In this document: positions 46,143 through 58,741 of the stretch, piece by piece | Layout of the letters: the number at the start of each line of letters is the position of its first letter | Position numbering within the stretch: position 1 is the first letter of the stretch | NCBI GenBank assembly: GCA_015698045.1 | Contig: BLAL01000050.1 | Span: 124,001 to 188,000, forward strand | Direction of reading: 5' to 3' | DNA: 64,000 nt | Source: Rhizophagus clarus | Taxonomy: Eukaryota > Glomeromycota > Glomeromycetes > Glomerales > Glomeraceae | Made by a program: the position numbers and the translations under genes | Notes under the pieces: generated by a model | Database searches by the model: none | What the model was told of the DNA's origin: nothing | What the model saw: the letters and a program-made list of their open reading frames with translations, nothing else

Positions 46143-47050
46143 TCGAGCGATTTGCAACAATTTTATTTTTATTTTAGTCTTAATACTACTTTTTTCTTTT
46201 TTTTACAAAATTTATACAACTTAAAAATTGAGTTTAACATTCCCCATCTTACAGTATTTACATGGAGTCGGCTTCGGCCGGAAAGAACAATACGGCTTTT
46301 TCTTTTGGGAAAGTGATTTTCGGATGTGAATTTTGGATTAGACGGCGCTGGTTTCCTTGATCTTATGGGATTGCCCGCTAGCCATAGTCGTGTTTTTAAT
46401 ATATGGCAGAGCGGTTTCTTTTTCGGAGGGAATTTTGAACTAGTTTAGTATTTTATTTTGATTTTCGCCAAGCGAGCTTCTTGTAATTTCAACTATTTTA
46501 TGCGTTGTATACTTTAAATAAATAAACGGGGGGTCAACTTAGGGTTACACATCCTGATCAATGATCGACAGAACTGAATTATATATAAGGCGTTCAAATC
46601 TAATACTTTTAACATAACTCTTCCCCCAACCCCCCCCCCCCCCCTTTTCAATTTTTGGAAGATTTTTTTAACATGTAAATTAGACTGGAATCCATAATTT
46701 TTTAAAAAATAATTCTGGCTATATTTTACATTTAATATAATAATTTTTAAAATTTAAAAATAGTTGTAACAAATTCATATATTTGATATGTAGTTTTCTG
46801 GATGTATTTTTTTTTCTAAATACTTTTATTTAATTTCTGTTGGCAAGTTATAATGTTCATATATATGTTATGGATCTTTTATATGATGCTATTATACAAA
46901 ATATATTTGATAGGAGAATTTGAAATACCAAAAAGTAATATTAGCCTGTATTTAGTTAAAAATACATTATATAAAGTAGAAAATTTAAAGGTAAATTTAA
47001 TGGTCTTTTTATATTATTATTAGTTACTAAATTATTAATTTTATGGTTTA
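46143..47050. other. 3' part of the repetitive element, then A+T-rich spacer
   Basis: 46255-46530 keeps the higher G+C of the ORF upstream (GGAGTCGGCTTCGGCCGG, GGGATTGCCCGCTAGCCATA). It is probably the element's 3' noncoding region, ending near AAATAAATAAACGGGGGGTC. A C run lies at about 46626-46644. After that nothing is recognised. Confidence 0.5.
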
Positions 47051-47073
47051 CTAATTATAAATTTTAGAATTTT

Positions 47074-47186
47074 GATGATCGCATTCTGCAGGTCAGGGTG
47101 AATATAGCTTCTGATAAATTATTTATATGATATATGAATTAAATATTAATAAAAGCATATATAGATCATTAAAAAAAAAAAAAAAA
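47074..47186 (+). mobile_element. Short SINE-like retroposon
   Basis: About 97 bp (GATGATCGCATTCTGCAGGT ... ATATATAGATCATT) plus a 16-nt A tail. It is flanked by a 21-bp duplication that begins aattataaattttagaattt and ends with one more t, at 47053-47073 and 47185-47205. Too short to code for anything. Confidence 0.8.
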
Positions 47187-47205
47187 TTATAAATTTTAGA
47201 ATTTT

Positions 47206-48235
47206 ATAGAAAAATATATTGAAAGGTCTTTATTTTATATTACTAATAATAAGAATATTCTAAAAATTTCAAGAAAAACAGTAATAATTTTTTATAAGGT
47301 ATATTTTCATTATTTTTGTATATTATATCTACTTATTTTTTTGGTTTAAAAGTTTCTTATTATTTTTTTATATTATTTTTTACTAGGTTAAGTTGAAGTT
47401 AAATGATATGTAATTCTTATTACATAATTTGCAGTTGCAAATTATTTGTCTTTTAAAGTTTTAATAGTAATAGTTAGTAATTATTATACAATTTATCCAA
47501 TTGAACTTTAAATATATATATATAACTATACTATTATCCCTTAAATAATTTTGCAGACAAATTTACCTGCAATTTATTGAAAAAAACATCTGTCATATAA
47601 AATTTTTTTAATAAAAGCCAAATCATCATAAAATTTTATAGTAATATTGAACAATAGTTTAACTATCAAAATGTATAGTTAGATTATTAGCCAATCATAA
47701 AAATTAAACCAGTATTTAGCTTTTAAAAGTGCTTACCAATATCTCAGAATTTTTGAATTTTGGAATTTGAAGTTGTTTTCTTTTTCTTATGTTATTTTTC
47801 TTACTTTTTGCTTAAATTTTTTTTATTTTCATTATGGATACTAATAAATATGATAAATAGAATTTGTTTATTATTGATTTTTCACAGAATATTTATGATA
47901 TTATTGGTAAACAAGATAATAATAACAATAATAATAATAATTTTGAAGAAATTTAAAATGAAGAAAATTTTGATAAAAATAGAGGTAGAGGTAAAGGTCA
48001 AAGATGAGAATAAGATTAGGTAGTGTAAAAAATAACAGTAGCAGAAAAGATAATAAAAAACAAACTGTACAACTCCTACCTCTACCTTTTTTTAACATTT
48101 TTTAATATACTAAATCTTTACACAAATTTACAGTAAACTTACTTAATAACTTTCTTTCACTATTACTTTATTTAATTTTTTTTCTTTTCTCTTGAACAGA
48201 TAGAAATAATTATTAAAAATATAAATAAGTATATA
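47206..48235. other. A+T-rich intergenic sequence
   Basis: Small frames at 47760-48098 lie in T-rich and AATAAT-rich sequence and look compositional. Nothing else was recognised. Confidence 0.5.
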
Positions 48236-49501
48236 CAGTGTATAACGAAAAAAACTGGAATTAAAAAGTTGGTTATTGTACCATGATGATCACACCAATT
48301 TGCATGTAAAATAACTTGTTTGAAAGCTGAAAACTCTGAAATTTTTATAAATAACAAATTAATATAGAAATTGTTTTAAATATTTTTTATAACTGGCTCA
48401 CAATATCATTTGGTAGTTTTCACATGACTCAAATTAATAATTTTCAAGATATTTTCTATTTTACCACTATAAATTATTTCAATTTGCTAAAATTTTTTTT
48501 TAATCTACTTCTTTACATTGATCTTAATAATATTTGAGAAACTTTTAGTCAGGTTCATTTGGATTTATGCTCGTATTCATTTGTAAATTTCACATTGCAT
48601 TTTTTAATTAAAAATTAAACATTTGTAATCATTTTTTTCAAGAGATAATAAGCATCCAAAATCCTAAGTGATATCAAAATATAGCCTTAATATCCAGGTT
48701 TATTTTGCGCTCTAAATTATAAAAATTGGATCTATTTTGAACAAACTAAACGCATTTTTGTAATTCAAATAATTTATTTAGTTTTAACAATTCTTAATTA
48801 ATTTTTGTAGTTAATTTTTTCAAAAAGTAAAGAAGCATTTATTATCTTATAATATATCAAAATGAAGCCTTCAAATTAAAGTATATTTTATACAATTTAT
48901 ATAATAAAAATTGATTTATTTTGAGTGATCTGCATCACATATTCGTAATTTGAACAATATTATAATTTTTTCAAATATTACTAGTCAATTTTCTCAAGAA
49001 GTAAAAGGTATTCATAATCCTGAATCATATTATAATAAAAATTCAGAGTTCAAGTCTATTTTGCATTTTTAATAATAGAAATTAGATTTATTTTGAGTGA
49101 GCTACATGTATTTTTGTAATTTGAATTATTTTACTATATGCTAAAAATTGAAATAAAATTCCTATCATTTTATTACAAATTTTTCCAAACTGCTGATTTT
49201 TTGATATTAACTTTTTTACATTATTCTTAACAATATCTGAGTGTTTTTAATTAGATTGAATTCTCCAATATTTTACAAATGTAATCAGATTTTGCATTAT
49301 ATTTTTTTGCTTAAAAATAATATTTATAGCTAATTTTCTTAAAAAGTAATGAAGTATTTATAACAATGAATGATGTCAAAATATAGCCTCAGTTTGTAGG
49401 TTTATTTTACAATTTACATGATGTAAATCAGACTTATTTTGAGTATGTAACACATATTTTTATTAAATCAATTTTTTTCTGGTTTTTTTTGTTACACACT
49501 G
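48236..49501. mobile_element. Tc1/mariner-type TIR element with internal tandem repeats
   Basis: The termini are CAGTGTATAACGAAAAAAAC and, inverted, CAGTGTGTAACAAAAAAAAC, with TA at 48234-48235 and 49502-49503. Four or more degenerate units of roughly 170 bp (recurring near 48640, 48825, 48990 and 49340) fill the interior. Each has CAA(G/A)AAGTAAAG(A)AGCATTTAT followed by TTATTTTGAGTGA...TTTTTGTAATTTGAA. No transposase was seen. Confidence 0.8.
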
Positions 49502-50500
49502 TATATATAAAGGATGCAAAAGAAAAACATCGATAAAAAGAATTAACAATAAAACTAAAAAGTTTAGAATTTAATTAGCAATTCTAATATATACAGGTAT
49601 ATTTAAATTGTCTAGTATCTGAAATTATTGGAATAGAGATAATAAATTTTCTGAATATAAAATTTTAACTTTATGTCTTTAATTTATTTTAAGTAGGTAT
49701 TTTAATTTTTATGTTAATATTTTATTAAATTAATTAAAAACGTTCATTAAATATATTTAGATTAAACGTTTTATACATATTTTAAATTACACTGCTCCAT
49801 TACCATTTTGGTATTCTAAAGTAAATCTTTTGGCAACTCATATTCAAACAGTTTCTAAATCAATTTGTGTACTATTATTAAATATCTCAGTTGATGAGAT
49901 GATAGTTAGATTTTCTGAAAAAAGCTTTCATACTGTAAGAATTAAAAATAAATAAACCCATCTTAAAGGGTTACAAAATTCTTTTTTACTATAATGCTGA
50001 TTACATATATTCTTTTGTTTTTATATCTAGAATTCAAAATCAACCTGAAGTTTAACAAGTAACAGAAGTAAAGTGGGTAATGAAGTATATCACCTTGCTT
50101 CTCAATTATTAATTGAAAATAAATCATTTAATATTTATATAAACAATTATTTTTCTAGTATTAAGTTTTTTAAATATCTACATGAAAAAAAATTGGAGTA
50201 TGCAAAACTGCTCGCAAAAATAGTATTAACTTTTCACAAATTCTTAAAGTAGACAAAAAACTGGATTAGAATATACTTTCTAGAGGTGGTTATTAATAAT
50301 ATATTAACTATTTTATAGATAAATAATGGTCCAGTAATAATGCTTTTAACTATTCACCAAATTGATAATGGAAATAAAAATTGGATTGAGAGAATTTGAC
50401 AAAAACTATGAGAAACAAGTATTAATACAGTTAAAGTTTGAACAATTTTTGAAACTACAAGCAAAAAATCTTTACTTATTCCTATTATAATTGATGACTA

Positions 50501-53500
50501 CAGTCAACTCTCTTTATAGTCACCTCTGTTATAATCACATTACCCTATATAGTCACCTTAGTTGAGTGTCCCAAATTTTTATATATAAAAACTATCGTTT
50601 ATAGTCACAAACTACCTATAGTCACTATCACATCTTTTTTTAAAAAATTTATATATATGTGATTATAAAAAGATATTTATTAAAATATAATTATTCTATG
50701 ATCTAATGATCAGATTTCAATGATCTTTAGCTCATTAGGTTCATTTCATTGAAAGGAATAAGATGGTAGTAATTTTATAATAATTGGATTAATATTGACT
50801 GAGTAATCCAATTTTAAATATCAAATCAGCATTTTATATATGTAAAATTCGCATAACATTTAATATTTTGACTTTATTTTAATTATAACAGGTTCTAGTG
50901 ATCAGATTAGGGTTCCGCAAAAAATCTGATCTGATTAGATCTGATTCGGATCTGATCTGGTCAGATTCAGATCAGATTATAATATTATAATCTGCGGATC
51001 AGATTCAGATTCTAAATTTGAATCTGAAGTCTGGATTCAGATTTGAAATTGTATAATCTGGATCTTTCGAATTGAATTCAGATCAGATCTGCCAGATCTG
51101 GATCAGATCATAAGATCCATTCATCCAAGGCGTTTTTATTTATAGAATAAAAAAAAATGCTAGAACAGAACCGCAACTATTAAACACGCCAAAACAGCGT
51201 TATTTCGCATTACTTTATTCAAAAAAAATGCCAAAATTAGCATTTTTTTTGAATAAGCCCATTTTTTAATAGAAAAAACATTAAATTGTTTTTTAAATAA
51301 ACGATTTAGAAAAAATGTTAAATCATTTTATTTTATTAAACGATTTTTAAAAGAAACGTTAAAATTGTTTCTTATTTATTAAAACAATTTTTAAAAGAAA
51401 CGTTAAAATCGTTTTTTTATTAAACAATTTTTAAAAAAATATTAAAATTCGTTTTTTTATTAAAATGATTTTTTAAAAAAAATAAAATCATTTTTTTTAT
51501 TAAACGATTTTAAAAAAGCGTAAAATTGTTCTTTTTTATTAAAACGATTTAAAAAAAAGGTAAAAATCGTTTTTTCATTAAAACGATGTTTAAAAAAAAA
51601 CGTTAAAATCATTTTTCATTAAACCGATTTTTTAAAAACAACGTTAAAAATCGTTTTTTTCATTAATAAAACGATTTAAAAAAAAAGTAAAATTGTTTTT
51701 CATCAAAACGATTTTTAAAAAAAAGTTAAAAATCATTTTTTGATTGATTAAACGATTTTTTTAAACAATTTTTTTAAAAAAAAAATGTTAAAAATTATTT
51801 TTTTTCTTTCCATTAAAACGATTTTTAAAAAAAACGTTAAAAATTGTTTTTTTTTCATTAATTAAAACGATTTAAAAAAAAATAACGTAAAATCATTTTT
51901 CATCAAAACGATTTTAAAAAAAAGTTAAAAATCATTTTTTGATTGATTAAACGATTTTTTTAAACAATTTTTTTTAAAAAAAATAGTAAAAATCGTTTTT
52001 TTTCTTTCCATATAAACGATTTTTAAAAAAAATACATAAAATCGTTTTTTTTATTAAAACAGATTTAAAAAAAAATGTTAAAATTGTTTTTTGATCAAAT
52101 GATTTTTTTAAAAAAAAAACTTTAAAAATCGTTTTTTTTCATTAATTAAAACGATTTAAAAAAAAATAACGTAAAATCGTTTTTCATTAAAATGACTTTT
52201 TTAAAAACAATGTTAAAAATCGTTTTTTTTTCATTAATAAAACAATTTAAAAAAAAACGTAAAATTGTTTTTCATCAAAACGATTTTAAAAAAAAAGTTA
52301 AAAATTGTTTCTTGATTGATTAAACGATTTTTTTAAACAATTTTTTTAAAAAAAAGGTAAAAAACATTTTTTTCTTTCCATATAAACAATTTTTAAAAAA
52401 AAAACGTAAAATCATTTTTTTTTCATTAACACGATTTTTTAAAAAAAAATGTAAAATCATTTTTGTTTTCGTTAAAACGATTTTTAAAAAAAACGTTAAA
52501 AATCATTTTTTTTTCATTAATTAAAACGATTTAAAAAAAATAACGTAAAATCGTTTTTCATCAAAACGATTTTAAAAAAAAAATTAAAAATCATTTTTTG
52601 ATTGATTAAACAATTTTTTTAAACAATTTTTTTAAAAAAAAATGGTAAAAATCATTTTTTTCTTTCCATTAAAACAATTTTAAAAAAAAAACGTAAAATC
52701 ATTTTTTTTTATTAAAATGGATTTAAAAAAAACGTTAAAATCATTTTTTCATTAAAACGATTTTAAAAAAAAAACGTAAAATCATTGTTTCATTAGAACG
52801 ATTTTTTAAAAAAAACGTAAAATCATTGTTTCATTAGAACGATTTTTTAAAAAAAAACGTAAAATCATTTTTTTTTTAATAAATGATTTTAAAAAAATGA
52901 TAATTATCATTTTTTTTATTAAAACGATTTTTAAAAAAAATGTTAAAATCATTTATTTTAAATCCGAATTTGGTCAGATTCAGATCAGATTCAGATCAGA
53001 TTCAGATTAAACTCAAATCGGATCTGGATTTTAAATTTGGGTCCACAGATCAGATTCAGATTTCAAATATATATCCGAATCTTGGATCTGGATTTGAAAT
53101 TGATAGATCTGGATCTGTCAGATCAGATTTAAATCTGATAAAATCTGATCTGATCTGATCCGTGCGGAACCCTAGATCAGATTTTAATGATCTTAGGCTC
53201 ATTAGAATCACTTCGTCAAAGGGAAGTCAATGGTAGTAATTTTATGATAATTGGATTAATATTAATTGAGTAATTCAATTTTAAAAATCAGATCAGCATT
53301 TTTTATATATAAAATTCGTGTAATATTAAATATTTTGACTGTAATTTAATTATTACAGATTCTAGTGATAGGATTTTGATAATCTTAGACTCATTAGAAT
53401 CATCTCATCAAGAGGAATCTAATGATTATAAATCCATAATAATTAATAATATTGACAAAATTATGATGTGAATATTTAACCAAAATTATTACAATTTATA

Positions 53501-53614
53501 ATTCTGGCCAAAATTACTGATTTAACTATAAGATTTTATTGCTTATAGTCACATCTCATTATAGACACCAAATATAGATAGTCCCAAATATGTGACTATA
53601 GAGAGAGTTGACTG
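50501..53614. mobile_element. Pogo/Tc1-like TIR element with internal 185-bp repeats
   Basis: The termini are CAGTCAACTCTCTTTATAGT and, inverted, CAGTCAACTCTCTCTATAGT, with TA at 50499-50500 and 53615-53616. Blocks of about 185 bp (TTTTAATGATCTTAGGCTCA ... CAGCATTTTATATAT) repeat at about 50700, 53180 and 53370. It is interrupted by the hAT-type element 50908-53174. No transposase was seen. Confidence 0.85.
50908..53174 (+). mobile_element. hAT-type noncoding element, 2.27 kb, copy 1
   Basis: TAGGGTTCCGC at the left and GCGGAACCCTA at the right, with an 8-bp duplication, gatcagat, at 50900-50907 and 53175-53182. Both ends carry subterminal GATCAGATTCAGATC arrays (50925-51115 and 52960-53165). 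The interior (51140-52950) is a continuous array of hairpin units based on AAACGATTTTTAAAAAAAAC and GTTAAAATCGTTTTT. It is noncoding. It is an inverted homologue of 56416-58636. Confidence 0.93.
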
Positions 53615-55839
53615 TATAACTACTTTATGGGTGGAGTTGATATTGCTAATTAATTATAAGAATATTATAGTACTTAATTACCAGTATAAAGAACATAAAT
53701 GCCATTATTTTTCTAGTTGTTAGATACAGCACTAATTAACTCATACTTGATATTAAAAAAAATTAATGTAAATATTAATCACTAAAAAAATTTTAGAATG
53801 CAATTAGTATAGGATTTAATTAAAGAAGATTTAAAAGAAAATGAAAAAAACTATATATATAAAGTTAAGTTCATGAATTAAAAAAACAATATAATTCATA
53901 TTAATCCTAACAAAGAGCATTAATATATTATGGTAAAATTTGAACTTCTTATAGAAAAATTATCATCAGAAGGTCATTTTTCAGAATGAAAAGAAATAAG
54001 AAGTAGTTATATATAATGTAAATATTTAATAAAAAAAAACTAGGATTCTTTTTAATTACAACTATATTGTATAAAATGTAATTTAGCTTTATGCTGTAAT
54101 AAGAAAAGAAGAAATTATTTGCACATCTGAAATCTGTATTAAGTTGATAACGCAATGTGACACAGCAAAATTTTCAAAAAAAATAAAACAATAAAAATGT
54201 TCTTGTCATATAAACTTAAAAGTAACATTAATAAGTGTATTTTTGATTGCACTGCAAGTTTACATAAGTTGTCAAAGACAGTTTTAAATGTTGTTTTTGA
54301 CTTATTTAACTAAAATGTTCTTTTTCACTTCATTTATTTATGGAAATAATTTGCAAAGACGATTTTTCTATTTTTTATATACAAAGATAAAACTGACCTT
54401 CAAAATCATCTTTAGTGCTTTATGAAAACATATAGAGCTGCTAAAAATACATCTACAGTGGCTCACAAAAATAACGTATTATTTAAAAATTAATTTTTAA
54501 TCACATGTATTGATGTTAAAATTAAAGCCAATCAAAATAAAATTTAAAATGTAGATTATTTAATATGTAAACTACCAGAATATGCTAAAATTTAATGTAA
54601 ATCAATTGGTTAATTTTTTATGTGCATCACATTTTATCAAAAAACAGGATGCATTACTTTTGTGGTTTTTATATTTTTTAATAAATTTAGCATTTTACAA
54701 AAAATTAATTATAAGTTTTATTATAAATCAAATAATAGATAAATATTAAATATTCCAAATTATTAAAAAAAAATATTATTTTAATAGTTTATTAATTAAT
54801 TTTATTTAAATAATATATTTAGTAATTATTGTATTAATATATATAAAATTATAAGATTAATACTAATATAATTATAAAATATAAAAAAAAATATGTATAT
54901 TTTATAATAAAATTATTATATTTTTTTAACAAGCGAATTTTTTAAAAAAAATTTCAGAAATAATTAATTGTTAAAGATTAATAATAATTATTATTTTATA
55001 TATAAAAAAATGTTTTACTAAATAACTCCGCACCCAGTGATTATAGAAAAATAAAATATAGCTAGTCAGATTCGACTCATTAAGACAATTCCAATAGTAG
55101 TTGTTTTACAATTTTAGGTGTGATGTAGTACAAGTTACATATGAAACATTACTGTACTGCATCATATATAATATAGTTTACTGTGCCATATAAACGTTTT
55201 AAACTCTATCTCCTTATCTATCAAGCCAAAAAATATGATATAACTACTATTAGAATCGTCTCATTGAGACAATTCTAATGAGCTATGATTCAGCTTTTCA
55301 CGATCACTGGAAGAAGAAATAGATATCAAAACGACTATGAGGTACAGTAAACTATATTATATATGATGCAATACAGTAATATTTCATATGTAACTTGTGC
55401 TACATCATACCTAAAATTGTAAAATAACTACCGTTGGAATTGTCTCAATAAGACGAATCTGACTAGCTATATTTTATCTTTCTGTAATTACTGGATGCGA
55501 AGTTATTTAGTAAAACATTTTTTTATATATAAAATAATAATTATTATTAATCTTTAATAATTAATTATTTCTGATCTACGAATCTGATCATAGTGAAATT
55601 TTTTTTAAAAAATTCGCTTATTAAAAATTATAATAATTTTATTATAAAATATACATATTTTTTTTATATTTTATAATTATATTAATATTAATCTTATAAT
55701 TTTATATATATTAATACAATAATTACTAAATATACTATTTAAATAAAATTAATTAATAAACTATTAAAATAATATTTTTTTTAATAATTTGGAATATTTA
55801 ATATTTATCTAGTATTATTTAATTTAGAATAAAACATAT

Positions 55840-56239
55840 ACAGTCAGACCTCCATACAATCACACCCTATATAGTCACACCTCTACATAAGAACCCAATT
55901 TTATGAAACTGACTTTTACTTAGTTAATTTATCTCTTTATAATCACAATTCAGTTATAATCACTATCACTACATGATCTGTAACATACATATTATTTTTA
56001 CTAGTAATTGAACCTCTTTATAGTCACTATAATTTCAGTCAGATCAAAATTTCAGCCAAAATTATAAATAAATTTTCTTTTTTAGAATGTAGATTATAAG
56101 AAATTTTTAAAATTGTTTACAGCTATCACCTAAAAATATGCAATTTATATGATTTATAATTTTATAATTTATAATTCAGGCCAAAATTAAGAATAATTTT
56201 TATTTCTGATTTTTAATAAAAAAAATTATATACTATATA
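55840..56239 (+). mobile_element. Pogo-like TIR fragment
   Basis: Begins CAGTCAGACCTCCATACAAT, followed by CACCCTATATAGTCACACCT, similar in layout to the terminus at 50501. A short continuation (60116-60148) lies beyond the Tc1 insertion. The far terminus is missing. Confidence 0.55.
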
Positions 56240-56415
56240 TACAGTGGCTCGCATAAGTAATACACCATACCAATGTCAAACATTAAATTACATATTTATT
56301 GATAATATTAATGTATATAAATATAATATTTATTTTATATATAATATAGTGTAAAAGCATTAAAAATATAAAAAAAAAAGTAATATTTAATAAACCAGTT
56401 TTACTTTATTTACAC

Positions 56416-58636
56416 TAGGGTTCCGCACAGATCAGATCAGATCGGATTTTATCAGATTTAAATTTGATCTGACGGATCTGGATCTATCGATTTCAAATCC
56501 GGATCTGAGATTCAGATATATATTTGAAATCCAAATCTAATCTGTGGACCCAAATTTAAAATCTGAATCCGATTTGAGTTTGATCTGAATCTGATCCAAA
56601 TCTGATCTGAATCTGACCAAATTCAGATTTAAAATAAACGATTTTAACATTTTTTTTAAAAATCGTTTTAATAAAAAAAATGATAATTACCGTTTTTTTA
56701 AAATCATTTATTAAAAAAAAAATAATTTTACGTTTTTTTTTTAAAAAATCGTTCCAATGAAACAACGATTTTACATTTTTTTTTAAAAATTGTTTTAATG
56801 AAAAAACGATTTTTAACATTTTTTTTTAAATCGTTTTAATTAATGAAAAAAAAACGATTTTTAAAGTTTTTTTTTAAAAAAATCATTTGATCAAAAAACG
56901 ATTTTAACATTTTTTTTAAATTTGTTTTAATAAAAAAAAACGATTTTATGTTTTTTTTTTAAAATTGTTTTAATGGAAAGAAAAAAAATGATTTTTACCA
57001 TTTTTTTTTAAAAAAATTGTTTAAAAAAATCGTTTAATCAATCAAAAAATGATTTTTAACTTTTTTTTAAAATCGTTTTGATGAAAAATGATTTTACGTT
57101 ATTTTTTTTAAATCGTTTTAATTAATGAAAAAAAACGATTTTTAACGTTTTTTTTTAAAATTGTTTTAACGAAAACAAAAATGATTTTACGTTTTTTTTA
57201 AAAAATCGTGTTAACGAAAAAAAAAATGATTTTACGTTTTTTTTAAAAAATCGTTTATATAGAAAGAAAAAAAACGATTTTTACCTTTTTTTTAAAAAAA
57301 TTGTTTAAAAAAATCATTTAATCAATCAAGAAACAATTTTTAACTTTTTTTTTTAAAATCGTTTTGATGAAAAACGATTTTACGTTTTTTTTTAAATCAT
57401 TTTATTAATGAAAAACGATTTTACATTATTTTTTTTAAATCGTTTTAATTAATGAAAAAAAAACAATTTTTAAAGTTTTTTTTTTAAAAAAATCATTTGA
57501 TCAAAAAATGATTTTACGTATTTTTTTTAAAAATCGTTTATATGGAAAGAAAAAAAATGATTTTTACTGTTTTTTTTAAAAAAAATTGTTTAAAAAAATC
57601 ATTTAATCAATCAAAAAATGATTTTTAACTTTTTTTTAAAAATCGTTTTGATGAAAAACAATTTTACATTATTTTTTTTAAATCGTTTTAATTAATGAAA
57701 AAAAATGATTTTTAATGTTTTTTTTAAAAAATCATTTTAATGGAAAGAAAAAAAATGATTTTTAACGTTTTTTTTTTAAAAAAATTGTTTAAAAAAATCG
57801 TTTAATCAATCAAAACCGATTTTTAACTTTTTTTTTTAAAATCATTTTGATGAAAAATGATTTACTTTTTTTATTAATGAAAAAAAATGATTTTTAACGT
57901 TGTTTTTAAAAAAATCGTTTTAATGAAAAACGATTTTAACATTTTTTTTTAAACATCATTTTAATGAAAAATGATTTTTAACTTTTTTTTAAATCGTTTT
58001 AATAAAAAAGAACGATTTTACGCTTTTTTAAAATCGTTTAATAAAAAAAATGATTTTATTTTTTTTAAAAAATCGTTTTAATAAAAAAATGAATTTTAAT
58101 GTTTTTTTTAAAAATCGTTTAATAAAAAAAATGATTTTAACGTTTCTTTTAAAAATTGTTTTAATAAATAAGAAACGATTTTAACGTTTCTTTTAAAAAT
58201 CATTTAATAAAATAAAACAATTTAACATTTTTTCTAAATTGTTTATTTAAAAAACAATTTAATGTTTTTTTTATTAAAAAACGGATTTATTCAAAAAAAA
58301 TGCCGATTTCAGCATTTTTTTTGAATAAAGTAATGCGAAATAATGCCGTTTCGGCGTGTTTAATAGGTTACAGTTCTGTTCTGACATTTTCTTTTATTTT
58401 ATAAATAAAACCGCCTTGGATAAACGGATCTTATGATCTGATCCAAATCTGGCAGATCTGATCCAGATTCAATTCGATAGATCATAATTATACAATTTCA
58501 AATCCGAATCTGAACTTCGGATTCAAATTTGGAATCCGAATCTGATCCGCAGATTATAATATTATAATCTGATTCAGATCTGACCAGATCAGATCCAGAT
58601 CAGATCTAATTGGATCAGATTTTTTGCAGAACCCTA
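56416..58636 (-). mobile_element. hAT-type noncoding element, 2.22 kb, copy 2
   Basis: TAGGGTTCCGCA ... TGCAGAACCCTA with a perfect 8-bp duplication, atttacac, at 56408-56415 and 58637-58644. Same structure as copy 1 but inverted: subterminal GATCAGATC arrays at both ends and a CGATTTTAACGTTTTTTTTA hairpin array between (56640-58330). ORFs in it are repeat artefacts. Confidence 0.93.
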
Positions 58637-58741
58637 ATTTACACAATATTTATTAAAATTATGGTGCGTAATTTATACATGTTTATTACCATCACAAAAT
58701 TTAACATTTTTTTCTTAAAAAAAAACAAAAAATATTAGTAA

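Larger units (their letters stand above)
49780..54160 (+). pseudogene. PiggyBac-like transposase (DDE_Tnp_1_7), broken
   Basis: Recognisable stretches: NISVDEMIVRF (first catalytic Asp region, near 49895-49925), FFKYLHEKKLEYAKLLAK (about 50165-50220), then VVINNILTI and TIHQIDNGNKNWIERI up to 50500. After an inserted pogo-like element (50501-53614) it resumes with YFMGGVDIAN (about 53620-53650) and MPLFF-LLDTALINSYLI (53700-53750). A later part includes FRMQLV-DLIKED and, near 54110-54170, a Cys-containing tail. Many stops and frameshifts. The family call rests on the order VDEMI ... GGVD ... LLDTALINSY, characteristic of piggyBac transposases. Its own ends were not located. Confidence 0.75.

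Noticed and set aside
47760-48098. Hydrophobic ORFs on both strands
   Set aside because: T-rich and AATAAT-rich sequence, no motif, antisense pair from composition.
52940-53158. Asp/Ser-rich ORF at the hAT-type element end
   Set aside because: It is the subterminal GATCAGATT repeat read in frame.
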